In this document: positions 33,740 through 43,033 of the stretch, in pieces | Position numbering within the stretch: the first letter of the stretch is position 1 | How the letters are laid out: each line of letters opens with the position of its first letter | Source: Paracoccus thiocyanatus | GTDB lineage: Bacteria; Pseudomonadota; Alphaproteobacteria; Rhodobacterales; Rhodobacteraceae | DNA length: 54,094 bases | Direction of reading: 5' to 3' | Assembly (NCBI RefSeq): GCF_900156255.1 | Contig: NZ_FTMK01000019.1 | Location: 1 to 54,094, forward strand | Made by a program: the position numbers and the translations under genes | The notes under the pieces: model-generated | Databases searched by the model: none | What the model was told of the DNA's origin: nothing | What the model saw: only the letters and a program-made list of their open reading frames with translations

Positions 33740-34122
33740 CGCGCGGATGGCCTGTAAGCCGGATTTTGTTCCGGGGTCGCCCCCTTCGATGACCATTCCT
33801 CTGGCCCCGCCATTGCTGACGGGATCTAGCTGCCAACCCGGACCTGCTGGGGCAAAGGCGGCCCTGTCTTGCGACGCGCGGTCCCTATTCGGCATTGCTC
33901 CCGGTGGGGCTTGCCATGCCGGGACTGTTGCCAGCCCCGCGGTGGGCTCTTACCCCACCGTTTCACCCTTGCCCGCCATGCCAATCTCTTGGCCGCGGGC
34001 GGTCTCATCTCTGTGGCGCTTTCCCTGGGGTTGCCCCCGCCGGGCGTTACCCGGCACCGTGCCTTCATGGAGTCCGGACTTTCCTCGACATTGCTGCCGC
34101 GGTCATCCGGCCATCCGCGCAA
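33740..34122 (-). ncRNA. rnpB: RNase P RNA (type A)
   Basis: The minus strand contains the universal core of bacterial RNase P RNA. Near the 5' side is GAAAGTCCGGACTCC, followed by GGGTAACGCCCGGC; then GGTGAAACGGTGGGGTAAGA, AGGTCCGGGTTGGC in the middle, and CGGAACAAAATCCGGCTTAC near the 3' end. The ends pair as helix P1 (GCGCGGATGGCC with GGCCATCCGCGC), which sets the limits to a few bases, and the 3' end is followed by a T-rich stretch. It matures tRNA 5' ends. The length, about 383 bases, fits the alphaproteobacterial type. Confidence 0.95.
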
Positions 34123-34259
34123 GCCCCAGATAGGCGCGGCCGGGGGCAAGGTCAAGCGCCGCACCGATTGCGCCGCCGCGGGGGTATTTGGGCAACGGAG
34201 AAACCCAGGCGCCCGGCAAGCTTGGACAGGTTCCATGCAGCCGAAAGGACGGCCGGGTT

Positions 34260-36653
34260 TCAGAACGGCACGTCGTCCATCGTCCCGCCCGGCTGGACAT
34301 AGCCCGCCTTGACGGTCTTGAAGCCGGTGGGGAACTGGATGGTCAGCGTATCCTCGGCGATGCCCATGATCGTGCCATTGCCGAATTTCTGGTGGAACAC
34401 CCGGTCGCCCACCGAAAACCGCGCCGCCGGTTCGGCGTCGATCACCACCGGCGTGCGATGCACCGGCTGCGCCCGCTGGGCTGAGCGTTCCTGCATGCGC
34501 TTCCAGCCCGGCGAATTGTAGACATCCGCCCGCGCCGCGCGTTCATGCATGCCCGATTGCGCGAAAGGCTGCGCCGCCGCGCCATAGCCGCCGCCGTAAA
34601 GGCCGGGCGGCGTCAGCACCTCGACATGGTCCTCGGGCAATTCGTCGACGAAGCGCGAGGGCAGGCTGGACTGCCATTGCCCATACATGCGGCGGTTGCC
34701 GGCGAAGCTGATCGTCACCAGTTCCTCGCCGCGGGTGATGCCGACATAGGCCAGCCGCCGCTCTTCCTCCAGCCCCTTCATGCCGCTTTCGTCCATGCTG
34801 CGCTGGCTGGGGAACAGCCCGTCCTCCCATCCCGGCAGGAAGACGATGGGATATTCCAGCCCCTTGGCGGCGTGGAGGGTCATGATGCTGACTTCCTCGG
34901 ACTGCTCTCCCTTGTCATTGTCCATGACCAGCGCGACATGTTCCAGGAAGCCTTGCAGGTTGTCGAATTCCTCCAGCGCCTTGACCAGTTCCTTGAGGTT
35001 GTCGAGCCGGCCCGGCGCGTCGGGGTTCTTGTCGTTCTGCCACATGGCGGTATAACCGGATTCGTCCAGGATCCGCTCGGCCAGCTCGACATGGTTCACC
35101 CGGTCGTCCAGCGCATCGGCATGCCAGCGGCCCATGCCTTCGGTGAATTGCCGCAGCGCGCCGGCCCCCTTGCCGCCCAGCACGCCGGTGGCGACGGCCG
35201 AGGCCGCGCCCTCCAGCAGCGACAGGCCGCGGTCCCGCGCCTCGGCCTGGATCTTCTGCACCGCCTTGTCGCCCAGGCCCCGCTTGGGCAGGTTCACGAT
35301 ACGCTCGAAGGCCAGGTCGTCGGTGGGGCTGACCGCCAGGCGGAAATAGGCCATGGCGTCGCGGATTTCCTGCCGCTCGTAAAAGCGCGGACCGCCGATC
35401 ACCCGGTAAGGCAGGCCGATGGTCATGAAGCGGTCCTCGAAGGCCCGCATCTGGTGGGATGCCCGCACCAGGATGGCGATGTCGTTCAGGCTGCGCCGGC
35501 CGATGCTGTGGCGGTGGCCGCCCTGGAACGCCTCGATCTCCTCGCCGATCCAGCGCGCCTCGGCCTCGCTGTCCCAATGGCCGATCAGGCGCAGGGGCTC
35601 GCCCCCCTCGGCCTCGGTCCACAGCGTCTTGCCAAGCCGCCCCTTGTTCGCCGCGATCAGCCCCGAAGCGGCGGCCAGGATATGCGGGGTCGAGCGATAG
35701 TTCTGTTCCAGCCGGATCACCTGCGCGCCGGGGAAATCGCTTTCGAAGCGCAGGATGTTGCCGACCTCGGCGCCGCGCCAGCCATAGATCGACTGGTCGT
35801 CGTCGCCCACGCAGCAGATGTTGCGATGCCCGGACGCCAGAAGCCGCAGCCACATGTATTGCGCGACGTTGGTGTCCTGGTATTCGTCCACCAGGATATA
35901 GCGGAAACGGTCCTGCCAGGTTTTCAGCACGTCGGGATGCGCCTGGAACAGGTTCACGCAATGCATCAAGAGGTCGCCGAAATCGACCGCGTTCAGTTCC
36001 AGCAGCCGGCGCTGATAGGCGGCGTAAAGCCGCCCGCCCAGCCCGTCAAAGGCGCGCTCCTCGCCCTTGGGCAGCTTGGCGGGGGACAGGCAGCGGTTCT
36101 TCCAGCCGTCGATCAGATGCGCAAGCTGGCGCGCGGGCCAGCGTTTTTCGTCGATATTCTCGGCCTGGATCAATTGCTTGAGCAATCGGATCTGGTCGTC
36201 GGTGTCCAGGATGGTGAAGCTGGGCTTCAGGTGCAAGGTCCCATCGCCGATCAGTTCCGCATGCCGGCGCAGGATCTTGACGCTGATCGAATGGAAGGTG
36301 CCAAGCCAGGGCATGCCCTCGACCATCTCGCCCAGAAGCCGGCCGATGCGGTTCTTCATCTCGCGCGCGGCCTTGTTGGTAAAGGTGACGGCCAGGATCT
36401 GCCCCGGCCGCGCCAGTCCCAGGTTCAGCAGATGCGCGATGCGGGTGGTCAGGGCGCGGGTCTTGCCGGTGCCGGCGCCGGCCAGCAGCAGGACCGGCCC
36501 CTCCAACGCCTGGACCGCCGCGCGCTGCGCGGGGTTCAGCCCATCCAGATAGGGCGCCGGGCGCGCCGCCACGGCACGCTGCGACAGCGGGCCTTTCAGC
36601 GGCACGGGGGCGGAAGCGGCCTCGAAGGCATCCGAGTCGTCGAAATTGCTCAT
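34260..36653 (-). CDS. uvrD: ATP-dependent DNA helicase UvrD/PcrA
   Basis: A 797-residue SF1A helicase used in excision and mismatch repair. Motifs in order: Q-motif LNPAQRAAVQ, Walker A GAGTGKTRALTTR (motif I), VTFTNKAAREMKNRI (Ia), LVDEYQDTN (II), VGDDDQSIYGWRGA (III), LEQNYRSTPHIL (IV), MTLHAAKGLEYPIVFLPG (V) and RRLAYVGITRG (VI). The C-terminus ends in a Tudor-like region (FSVGDRVFHQKFGNGTIMGI). ATG 36653 fits the family. A LexA box lies 43 bases upstream, so SOS control is likely. Confidence 0.95.
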   Translation of the reverse strand: MSNFDDSDAFEAASAPVPLKGPLSQRAVAARPAPYLDGLNPAQRAAVQALEGPVLLLAGAGTGKTRALTTRIAHLLNLGLARPGQILAVTFTNKAAREMKNRIGRLLGEMVEGMPWLGTFHSISVKILRRHAELIGDGTLHLKPSFTILDTDDQIRLLKQLIQAENIDEKRWPARQLAHLIDGWKNRCLSPAKLPKGEERAFDGLGGRLYAAYQRRLLELNAVDFGDLLMHCVNLFQAHPDVLKTWQDRFRYILVDEYQDTNVAQYMWLRLLASGHRNICCVGDDDQSIYGWRGAEVGNILRFESDFPGAQVIRLEQNYRSTPHILAAASGLIAANKGRLGKTLWTEAEGGEPLRLIGHWDSEAEARWIGEEIEAFQGGHRHSIGRRSLNDIAILVRASHQMRAFEDRFMTIGLPYRVIGGPRFYERQEIRDAMAYFRLAVSPTDDLAFERIVNLPKRGLGDKAVQKIQAEARDRGLSLLEGAASAVATGVLGGKGAGALRQFTEGMGRWHADALDDRVNHVELAERILDESGYTAMWQNDKNPDAPGRLDNLKELVKALEEFDNLQGFLEHVALVMDNDKGEQSEEVSIMTLHAAKGLEYPIVFLPGWEDGLFPSQRSMDESGMKGLEEERRLAYVGITRGEELVTISFAGNRRMYGQWQSSLPSRFVDELPEDHVEVLTPPGLYGGGYGAAAQPFAQSGMHERAARADVYNSPGWKRMQERSAQRAQPVHRTPVVIDAEPAARFSVGDRVFHQKFGNGTIMGIAEDTLTIQFPTGFKTVKAGYVQPGGTMDDVPF

Positions 36654-36695
36654 GCCAGGAACATAGTCCGGGCAGGGCGACCTGGGAAGCCCATG

Positions 36696-36710
36696 GTTCC
36701 CATTTCGTTC
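36696..36710. promoter_or_regulatory. LexA box upstream of uvrD
   Basis: GTTC-CCATTTC-GTTC, the exact alphaproteobacterial LexA pattern (GTTC-N7-GTTC), 43 bases upstream of the uvrD ATG. Confidence 0.8.
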
Positions 36711-36821
36711 TGGAAAGCGGCAATCGGCCGGCCAGCCGCACAAGGCCAGCCGTGCCGCCAGGGGCCAGGTCGGGCATGGCCCTAGCGGCGCCAAACAGCG
36801 CCGGCCCGGCAGATGTCGGCC

Positions 36822-38207
36822 CTATCGGACGGGCGACGGCGCGGGGCGCGGGGCGGCGGGAAGGATGATTTCGGCCTGCTCTCCGCCCTGCGCGCGCGGC
36901 GACAGGCGCAATTCGCCGCCCATCGCCTTGACCGCCGCCGCGACGATCGAAAGGCCAAGCCCGCTGCCGCCGCCCGACGGATGCGCCATGCCGCGATAGA
37001 ACCGCTCGGTGACATGGGGGCGGTCGGCCTTGCTGATGCCGGGGCCGCGGTCCAGCACGCAAAAGCGCACCGTTTCCCCATCGCGCATCAGCCGCGCCTC
37101 GACGATGCCGCCGGCGGGCGAGGCGAGGATGGCGTTTTCCAGCAGGTTGCGCAGCGCCGGGGCCAGCAGCGCCGCCTGGGTGGTGCGCCAGGCCGCGCCC
37201 CCGGTATCCAGTTGCAGGGCGACGGCGCGCAACTGCGCCAGCCCGGCCAGGTCGTCGGCCACTTCGGCCAGGATGCGCGCGCCATCCTGCGCACAGGCAG
37301 GCGCCGCGTCGATGGCGTTCTCGGCCGCGGTCATGTCCAGAAGCTGGCGCACCATGCGGTCGGTGCGGTCGACGCCCTGCGCGATCTGCGCCAGCGCGCG
37401 GTCCCGCGTCGCGCCGTCGGGTGCCAGCACCGCGACCTGCGCCTGGGTCTTGAGCCCGGCCAGCGGGGTCTTGAGCTCATGCGCGGCAAAGGCGGTAAAG
37501 CTGCGCTCGCGTTCGCGCAGGCCCTCGACGCGGCGAAACAGCCCGTTCAGCGCCTCGATCATCGGGCGCAGTTCCGCGGGCGCGCGCCTTGCCTGCAAGG
37601 CGCCCAGATCGGTGGCGGGGCGGCGCGACAGCGCCTGGGCCAGCCGGTCCAATGGCTCAAGCCCGCGCCGCACCGCCAGCCAGATCAGCGCCGCCAGCAA
37701 GGGCAAGATCAGCAACGCCGGGGCCAGCAGCCCGATCACCACGCCATGCACCAGCCGATCGCGCACCGCGCGCGCATCGCCGACCATGACGCGGATGCCC
37801 ATTTCCCGGTCCACATGGCTGTAGACGCGCCAGACCTCGCCATCGACCTCGCGCTCGCTAAAGCCCTCGGCTTCGGCCAGTTGCTGCGACGGCGCGCCGT
37901 CGGATTCGCTTTTCAGCCGGCCGTCGAAACCCCAGACCTGGCAGATAAGCTGGCGGGCCAGGTCGTGGCCACCGGTGCCGGGCAATGCCGGCGCCTCATC
38001 GACCAGCCCGGCCGAATCGGGGCCGGCGATCCCGCCGCTGCGCCGGATCAGCGAGGCGACCATCTGCGCCGATTCCTGCAAGCGCCGGTCCAGCACATGG
38101 CCGACCTCGGTCCGGGTCGAATGCTGGATCCACCCCACCGCCGACAGCCAGATCAGGCCGGTCGCCGCCAGCAGGATGACAAACAACCGTCCGCGGATCG
38201 AACTCAT
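36822..38207 (-). CDS. Sensor histidine kinase (QseC/PmrB type)
   Basis: A 461-residue membrane kinase: TM1 about 7-26, a periplasmic part of about 125 residues, TM2 about 155-178, HAMP-like linker, phospho-acceptor in FAAHELKTPLAGLK (His about 243), N box LRNLLENAILAS, then DRGPGISK (G1) and GGSGLGLSIVAAAVKAMGG (G2). The periplasmic part carries a single Cys (CQVWGFDGRLKS), of note because the divergent genes are thiol-redox proteins. It overlaps the response-regulator gene by 4 bases (ATGA). Signal unknown; copper, thiol stress or envelope damage are candidates by context only. Confidence 0.9.
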   Translation of the reverse strand: MSSIRGRLFVILLAATGLIWLSAVGWIQHSTRTEVGHVLDRRLQESAQMVASLIRRSGGIAGPDSAGLVDEAPALPGTGGHDLARQLICQVWGFDGRLKSESDGAPSQQLAEAEGFSEREVDGEVWRVYSHVDREMGIRVMVGDARAVRDRLVHGVVIGLLAPALLILPLLAALIWLAVRRGLEPLDRLAQALSRRPATDLGALQARRAPAELRPMIEALNGLFRRVEGLRERERSFTAFAAHELKTPLAGLKTQAQVAVLAPDGATRDRALAQIAQGVDRTDRMVRQLLDMTAAENAIDAAPACAQDGARILAEVADDLAGLAQLRAVALQLDTGGAAWRTTQAALLAPALRNLLENAILASPAGGIVEARLMRDGETVRFCVLDRGPGISKADRPHVTERFYRGMAHPSGGGSGLGLSIVAAAVKAMGGELRLSPRAQGGEQAEIILPAAPRPAPSPVR

Positions 38208-38884
38208 GTCCCGCCTTCCCCCTCGGCCGGGACGGCCAGCCGATAGCCCGCCCCGCGCACGGTTTCGATAAAGCCCGCGCCCAGCTTGGCGCGCAGCTTG
38301 TGGACATGGACCTCGACCGTGTTGCTTTCCACCTCTTCCTGCCAGCCGTAAAGCCGCTCTTCCAGGACCGACTTGGCCAGGATGACGCCGGGGCGTTCGA
38401 TCAGGGCTTGCAGGATGGTGTATTCGCGGCGCGAGAACGCGATTTCCGCCCCGTCCATCCTGCCGCGCATCCGGGCCGGGTCAAGCGCCAGCCCGTTCCA
38501 TTCGATCATGGCCGATGCCCGCCCCTCTTGCCGGCGCAGCATGGCGCGCAGCCGGGCGGCCAGTTCGTCAAGATCAAAGGGCTTGCCCAGGTAGTCATCC
38601 GCGCCGGCATCAAGGCCGCAGACCCGGTCGCGCACCTGGTCGCGGGCGGTCAGCAGCAGGACCGGCAGGCGTTGCCCCGCCGCGCGCAATTCCGCCAGCA
38701 GATCCAGGCCCGAGCCGTCGGGCAGCATGATATCCAGCACCACGCCGGCAAAGCCCCCGCCATCCAGCGCGGCGCGGGCATCGGCCAGGGTGCCGACGGC
38801 ATCGACGGTAAAGCCCGACAGGCCAAGCCCGACGGCAAGCCCGTCCGAAAGCACCGGGTCGTCCTCGACAATCAGCAAGCGCAT
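38204..38884 (-). CDS. OmpR-family response regulator (QseB/PmrA type)
   Basis: A 226-residue regulator. The receiver domain has the acidic pair VEDD, phospho-acceptor Asp51 in VVLDIMLPDGSG, the Thr of LLLTARD and Lys of GKPFDLDEL. The C-terminal winged helix has FSRREYTILQALIERPG and SNTVEVHVHKLRAKLG with the GAGYRL end. It probably activates the divergent dsbD operon and its own operon through CTTAAG-N5-CTTAAG at 38932-38948. Confidence 0.92.
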   Translation of the reverse strand: MRLLIVEDDPVLSDGLAVGLGLSGFTVDAVGTLADARAALDGGGFAGVVLDIMLPDGSGLDLLAELRAAGQRLPVLLLTARDQVRDRVCGLDAGADDYLGKPFDLDELAARLRAMLRRQEGRASAMIEWNGLALDPARMRGRMDGAEIAFSRREYTILQALIERPGVILAKSVLEERLYGWQEEVESNTVEVHVHKLRAKLGAGFIETVRGAGYRLAVPAEGEGGT

Positions 38885-38931
38885 GGCATCCTTTTTCCCT
38901 GATCCGCTTGATCACGCTTTCGTCGCTCAAG

Positions 38932-38948
38932 CTTAAGCTGGACTTAAG
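38932..38948 (+). promoter_or_regulatory. CTTAAG-N5-CTTAAG response-regulator box
   Basis: Two perfect CTTAAG hexamers spaced by CTGGA, an 11-bp period, in the 87-base gap between the regulator and dsbD. The downstream TTTAGC (38957-38962) could be the dsbD -10, so the second half-site takes the -35 position. This is the binding pattern known for PmrA/QseB-class regulators. Confidence 0.78.
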
Positions 38949-38971
38949 CTGTCGTCTTTAGCTAGCCGTGC

Positions 38972-40789
38972 ATGATGACAAGATTGTTCCCCCTGTCCCT
39001 GACCCTGGCGCTGGTGCTGGCCTTTCTGGCCACATGGGCGACGGCCCAGACACATGACCGCCCCCTGCAACCGCAGGACGCCTTTGCGCTGACCGTCACG
39101 CGGGACGCCGATGGCGAACTGGCCCTGACCTGGCGCATCGCCCAGGGCTATTATCTTTATCGCAGCCAACTTGCTGCCGAAAACGCGGCGGGGGAAAGCC
39201 TGCCGCTGACCCTGCCCAAGGGCGAACCCTATGAGGACCCCTATTTCGGCGAGGGCGAGATCTATCGCGACGAAGTCACGGCCGGGCTGAAGACGGCCGG
39301 CCAGCCCGTCACCCTGCATTGGCAGGGCTGCCAGCAGGACGGCATCTGCTATGCGCCCCAAAGCGTGCGGCTGGACGCCGGGGGCACCGTCCTGCCGCCG
39401 GCGGCCGAGCCCGCAGCGGGCTGGAGCCCGCAGGAGGCCGCGCCCGCCGCGACGCCCGACACGGCTGCGGCCACCGGATCGGGGCTGACCCTGGCGCAGG
39501 ATCAGGGGCTGGTCCAGGGCCTGGCCGTGCGCGGCGGCGGTGTGCTGGTGGTTGCCGGTTTCCTGGGCTTTGGCTTGCTTCTGGCCTTTACCCCTTGCGT
39601 CTTTCCGATGTTTCCCATCGTCGCCGGCATGCTGGCGCGGCAGGGCGAAAGCCTGACCGCCCGGCGCGGGCTGTTGCTGACGGGCGCCTATGTGGTGGCG
39701 ATGGCGGGGGCCTTTGGGCTTTTGGGCATCGCCGCCGCATGGTCGGGGGCCAATCTGCAAATGCTGCTGCAATCGCCCGCGGCCATCGCCGTGGTGGCGG
39801 TGTTGTTCGTGGCGCTGGCGCTGTCGATGTTCGGCTTTTACGACTTGCAGATGCCGGTAGCGCTGCAAAGCCGGCTGGGGCGCGTGGCCGGCCGGCGCGG
39901 CTCGGTCGGCGGGGCGGCGGCGCTTGGCTTTACCTCGGCGCTGATCGTCGGGCCCTGCGTGACCGCGCCGCTGGCCGGGGCGCTGATCTATATCGCCCAG
40001 ACCGGCGATGTGGTGCTGGGCGCGGCGGCGCTGTTTGCGCTGGGGCTGGGCCAGGGGCTGCCGCTGCTGGCGATCGGCCTGTTCGGCCCGCGCATCCTGC
40101 CGCGCGGCGGCGGCTGGATGGAGGGCGCGAAGCTTGCCTTCGGCGTGGTTTTCCTGGGCTTTGCGATCTGGCTGGCCGGGCGGGTGCTGCCGGGGCCGCT
40201 GACGCTGGCGCTTTGGGCGGTGCTGCTGGTCGGGACGGCGGTTTTCCTGGGCGCCCTGGACCGGCTGGATGGCGACGCGACCCGCAACCGCCGTCTTGGC
40301 GCGGCGCTTGGCGTCCTGCTGCTGTTTGGCGGGCTGATCCAGGGGTTTGGCGCGGCGCTTGGCGCGCATGATCCGCTGCGCCCCCTGGCGCCGCTGGCCG
40401 GCGGCACGGCCGCGCCCGCGGCCCAGGCGCCGACCCAGTTCGCCAGCGTCACCACGCGGGCGGGGCTCAAGCAGGCGCTGGCCTCGGGCGGCGACAGGCC
40501 GGCGCTGCTTTACGTTACCGCCGACTGGTGCGTCACCTGCCGCGCCATCGAGCGCGGGCCGCTGGCCGATCCGGCGGTCCATGCCGCGCTGGCGGGCCTG
40601 GCGCCGATCAAGCTGGACGTAAGCGATTTCAACGCCGAGGCGCAGGCGCTGATGCGGGACCTGGCCGCTGCCGGCCCGCCCACGATGGTCTTTCTTGACG
40701 CCAACCGGGCCGAGGCGCCGGGCAGCCGGCTGGTCGGCGATCTGGACGCCCAGGCGCTGCTGGCCTCGATCGGAAAGGTCAGCCCATGA
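38972..40789 (+). CDS. dsbD: Thiol:disulfide interchange protein DsbD
   Basis: A 605-residue protein that passes electrons from cytoplasmic thioredoxin to the periplasm. Three modules are seen: a signal peptide and N-terminal alpha domain with Cys120 and Cys126 (GCQQDGICY); the eight-helix membrane domain with redox Cys209 (FTPCVFPMFP) and Cys329 (VGPCVTAPLAG); and a thioredoxin-like gamma domain with CVTC at 520-523 (ADWCVTCRAIE). All six catalytic cysteines are present. It is the first gene of a five-gene operon and overlaps the next gene by 4 bases. Confidence 0.93.
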   Translation: MMTRLFPLSLTLALVLAFLATWATAQTHDRPLQPQDAFALTVTRDADGELALTWRIAQGYYLYRSQLAAENAAGESLPLTLPKGEPYEDPYFGEGEIYRDEVTAGLKTAGQPVTLHWQGCQQDGICYAPQSVRLDAGGTVLPPAAEPAAGWSPQEAAPAATPDTAAATGSGLTLAQDQGLVQGLAVRGGGVLVVAGFLGFGLLLAFTPCVFPMFPIVAGMLARQGESLTARRGLLLTGAYVVAMAGAFGLLGIAAAWSGANLQMLLQSPAAIAVVAVLFVALALSMFGFYDLQMPVALQSRLGRVAGRRGSVGGAAALGFTSALIVGPCVTAPLAGALIYIAQTGDVVLGAAALFALGLGQGLPLLAIGLFGPRILPRGGGWMEGAKLAFGVVFLGFAIWLAGRVLPGPLTLALWAVLLVGTAVFLGALDRLDGDATRNRRLGAALGVLLLFGGLIQGFGAALGAHDPLRPLAPLAGGTAAPAAQAPTQFASVTTRAGLKQALASGGDRPALLYVTADWCVTCRAIERGPLADPAVHAALAGLAPIKLDVSDFNAEAQALMRDLAAAGPPTMVFLDANRAEAPGSRLVGDLDAQALLASIGKVSP

Positions 40790-41604
40790 ACGCGGTCTCG
40801 ATCGGGCCGCTGGTCTTTGACGGGGGACGCTTCGCCGCGGTCGTGGCGCTGCTGCTGTTCTTCCTGGTGACCGAGATCGTGGCAAGGCTGCAAGGCCGCA
40901 ACCTGCCCGGAGATGCGGCACGCTGGGCCGGGATCGCGGCGCTGGCCTGGATCGGCGCTGCCCGGCTGGGCTTTGTCATGGCCCATTGGTCCGACTTTGC
41001 CGCGCATCCCTTGGACGCGCTCAAGCTGTGGCAGGGCGGTTTCCTGTCCGGCGCGGGCTGGGCCGGGGGCGTGGCGGTCTTTCTGCTGGCGGCGCTGCGC
41101 CGGGCGCGGGCGGCGCTGGCGCCGCTGGCCCTGGGCGGGGCGGTGGCGCTGGCCGCGCATCTGGCCGTGCTGGCGGTGCAGCCAAGCCCGGCCGTCACCC
41201 TGCCGCAGATGCAGCTGATGGCGCTGGATGGCGGCAGGGTGCAACTGGCCGGGCGCGACCGGCCGGTGGTGCTGAACCTGTGGGCGACCTGGTGTCCGCC
41301 CTGCCGGCGCGAGATGCCGATGATGACCGACCTGGCCGCCAATACGCCCGGCGTCGATTTCGTCTTCGCCAACCAGGGCGAAGAGGCCCGGCAGGTGCGC
41401 GCCTTTCTGGACGCCGAAAACCTGCCGCCGGATGGCATGGTCCGCGATCCGCAAGGCCGGCTGATGGCGGCGCTGAACGCGATCGGCCTGCCCTCGACGC
41501 TGGTCTTCGACGCCAGGGGCCGGCTGGTGGCGGCGCAGACCGGCGAGGTCTCGCGCGCGGCGCTGACACGGATGATCGCGCAAGCGACAGGAGAGACGAG
41601 ATGA
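40786..41604 (+). CDS. Membrane-anchored TlpA/ScsD-like thioredoxin
   Basis: A 272-residue protein with about four membrane segments (near 16-33, 47-65, 88-104 and 112-132) and a periplasmic thioredoxin domain with CPPC at 170-173 (NLWATWCPPCRREMPMM). The C-terminal cis-Pro region is GLPSTLVFDARGRLV. Such proteins take electrons from DsbD and reduce periplasmic clients. The gene starts in the dsbD stop (ATGA) and ends in the next start (ATGA), so three genes are tightly coupled. Confidence 0.85.
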   Translation: MNAVSIGPLVFDGGRFAAVVALLLFFLVTEIVARLQGRNLPGDAARWAGIAALAWIGAARLGFVMAHWSDFAAHPLDALKLWQGGFLSGAGWAGGVAVFLLAALRRARAALAPLALGGAVALAAHLAVLAVQPSPAVTLPQMQLMALDGGRVQLAGRDRPVVLNLWATWCPPCRREMPMMTDLAANTPGVDFVFANQGEEARQVRAFLDAENLPPDGMVRDPQGRLMAALNAIGLPSTLVFDARGRLVAAQTGEVSRAALTRMIAQATGETR

Positions 41605-42362
41605 CCCGAACCCGAGCCGGCCTTGCCGCGCCCGCCCTGCTGGTCCTGCTGGCGCTGTCGGCCTGCGCCCCGGCCGAACCGCCGGCCGCCGCAGAACCGC
41701 CGCCGCCGGCGGTCCGCCCCGAACTGGCCGCCCTGTATGGCGCGACCCAGGACAGCGGCCACCATATCCCCGCCGTCGATCCCACCCTGCTGACCGAGGA
41801 CAAGGCACGGCAACTGGTGGATTACTGGACCGACGAGGCGCCCGGCACGATCATCGTCGATCCCCATGCCCGCTACCTGTATCAGGTCCAGCCCGACGGC
41901 AAGGCGATGCGCTATGCCGTCGCCGTGGGCGCCGCAGGCTACGGCTTTACCGGTGAGGCGCATATCCCCTATCAGCGCGACTGGCCAAGCTGGAAGCCCA
42001 CCGACAACATGGTCGCGACCCAGCCCGAGCTTTACGGCCCCGTGGAAAAGGGGCTGGAGGGCGGGATCGACAATCCCATGGGTGCCCGCGCGCTTTACCT
42101 GCACAACGGCCAGGGCGACACCTATTACCGCATCCACGGCACCATGGACCCTGCCTCGATCGGGCAGGCGACATCCGCCGGCTGCATCCGGCTGTTCAAC
42201 CAGGACATAATCCACCTGGCCGAACAGACCGACAGCATGACCAAGGTCATCGTCCTGACCAGGGCGGAATCGGGCAAGGGCACGGTGCCGCCGGGCCAGC
42301 CCCTGCCGCCGCCGCCCGATGACCTGGCCGCCATTCCCGACCAGACAGGAGAGCCGACATGA
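41601..42362 (+). CDS. L,D-transpeptidase (YkuD domain) lipoprotein
   Basis: A 253-residue protein with a lipobox (LALSAC, Cys22), a Pro/Ala-rich linker and a YkuD catalytic domain (about 82-230). The active-site motif is HGTMDPASIGQATSAGCIRL, with His179 and nucleophile Cys195. It would form 3-3 crosslinks in peptidoglycan or attach proteins to it. The catalytic thiol must stay reduced in the periplasm, which may explain its place between a TlpA-type reductase and DsbA-like proteins, overlapping both neighbours by 4 bases. Confidence 0.88.
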   Translation: MTRTRAGLAAPALLVLLALSACAPAEPPAAAEPPPPAVRPELAALYGATQDSGHHIPAVDPTLLTEDKARQLVDYWTDEAPGTIIVDPHARYLYQVQPDGKAMRYAVAVGAAGYGFTGEAHIPYQRDWPSWKPTDNMVATQPELYGPVEKGLEGGIDNPMGARALYLHNGQGDTYYRIHGTMDPASIGQATSAGCIRLFNQDIIHLAEQTDSMTKVIVLTRAESGKGTVPPGQPLPPPPDDLAAIPDQTGEPT

Positions 42363-43000
42363 GCATTACCCGACGAGACATCCTGGGCTTCGGCGCCGGG
42401 GCCGGCCTGACCGGCATTGCCGGCGCGGCGATCCTGCTGGGCAGGGATGCGGGCGACGCCGGCGGCGGCGAACAGATCGGCATGGACGACGTGCTGCGCG
42501 ACCCCGACAACCCGGTCCTGGGCAATCCCGACGGTGCGCTGACCATCGTGGAATATTTCGACTACCAATGCCCCTATTGCAAGATGGGCCACCCGATGCT
42601 GACCCGCGTGGCAGAGGAAGACGGCGACATCCGGCTGGTGATGAAGGACTGGCCGATCTTCGGCGCGCCCTCGGTCCTGGCCAGCCAGCTTGTCTTTGGC
42701 GCGGCGTCGACGGGCAGCTATGAGCCGGCGCATACCGCCCTGATGGCCACCCAGGCCAAGCTTTCCGAGGACCAGATCCGGCAGGTGCTTGCCGATGCCG
42801 GCATCGACACGGAAAAGTCGCTGGACGCCTATCGCGCCGAGCGCGACAAATGGGACGGGCTTCTGGCGCGCAACTCTGCCCAGGCGGCGGCGCTGGGATT
42901 GCAGGGCACCCCGGCCTTTATCATCGGCACGACGATCTATCCCGGCGCGCTGGACGAAACCCGGCTGCGCCGCGCCATCGACCAGGCCCGCCGGGCCTGA
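42359..43000 (+). CDS. DsbA-family protein 1 (CPYC)
   Basis: A 213-residue DsbA-fold protein with a twin-arginine-like signal (TRRDILGFGAGAG, then a hydrophobic stretch to about residue 28). The thioredoxin part starts NPVLGNPDGALTIVEYFDYQ and has CPYC at 71-74; the cis-Pro loop is QGTPAFIIG. It belongs with Com1/ScsC-like proteins, which may act as oxidase or disulfide isomerase partner of DsbD-like reductases. It shares the LGNP-DG/QGD motif with the next gene, so the two probably arose by duplication. Confidence 0.85.
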   Translation: MSITRRDILGFGAGAGLTGIAGAAILLGRDAGDAGGGEQIGMDDVLRDPDNPVLGNPDGALTIVEYFDYQCPYCKMGHPMLTRVAEEDGDIRLVMKDWPIFGAPSVLASQLVFGAASTGSYEPAHTALMATQAKLSEDQIRQVLADAGIDTEKSLDAYRAERDKWDGLLARNSAQAAALGLQGTPAFIIGTTIYPGALDETRLRRAIDQARRA

Positions 43001-43033
43001 CCGGCCGCGATCCCGGAACACGAAGGAGAGAAC

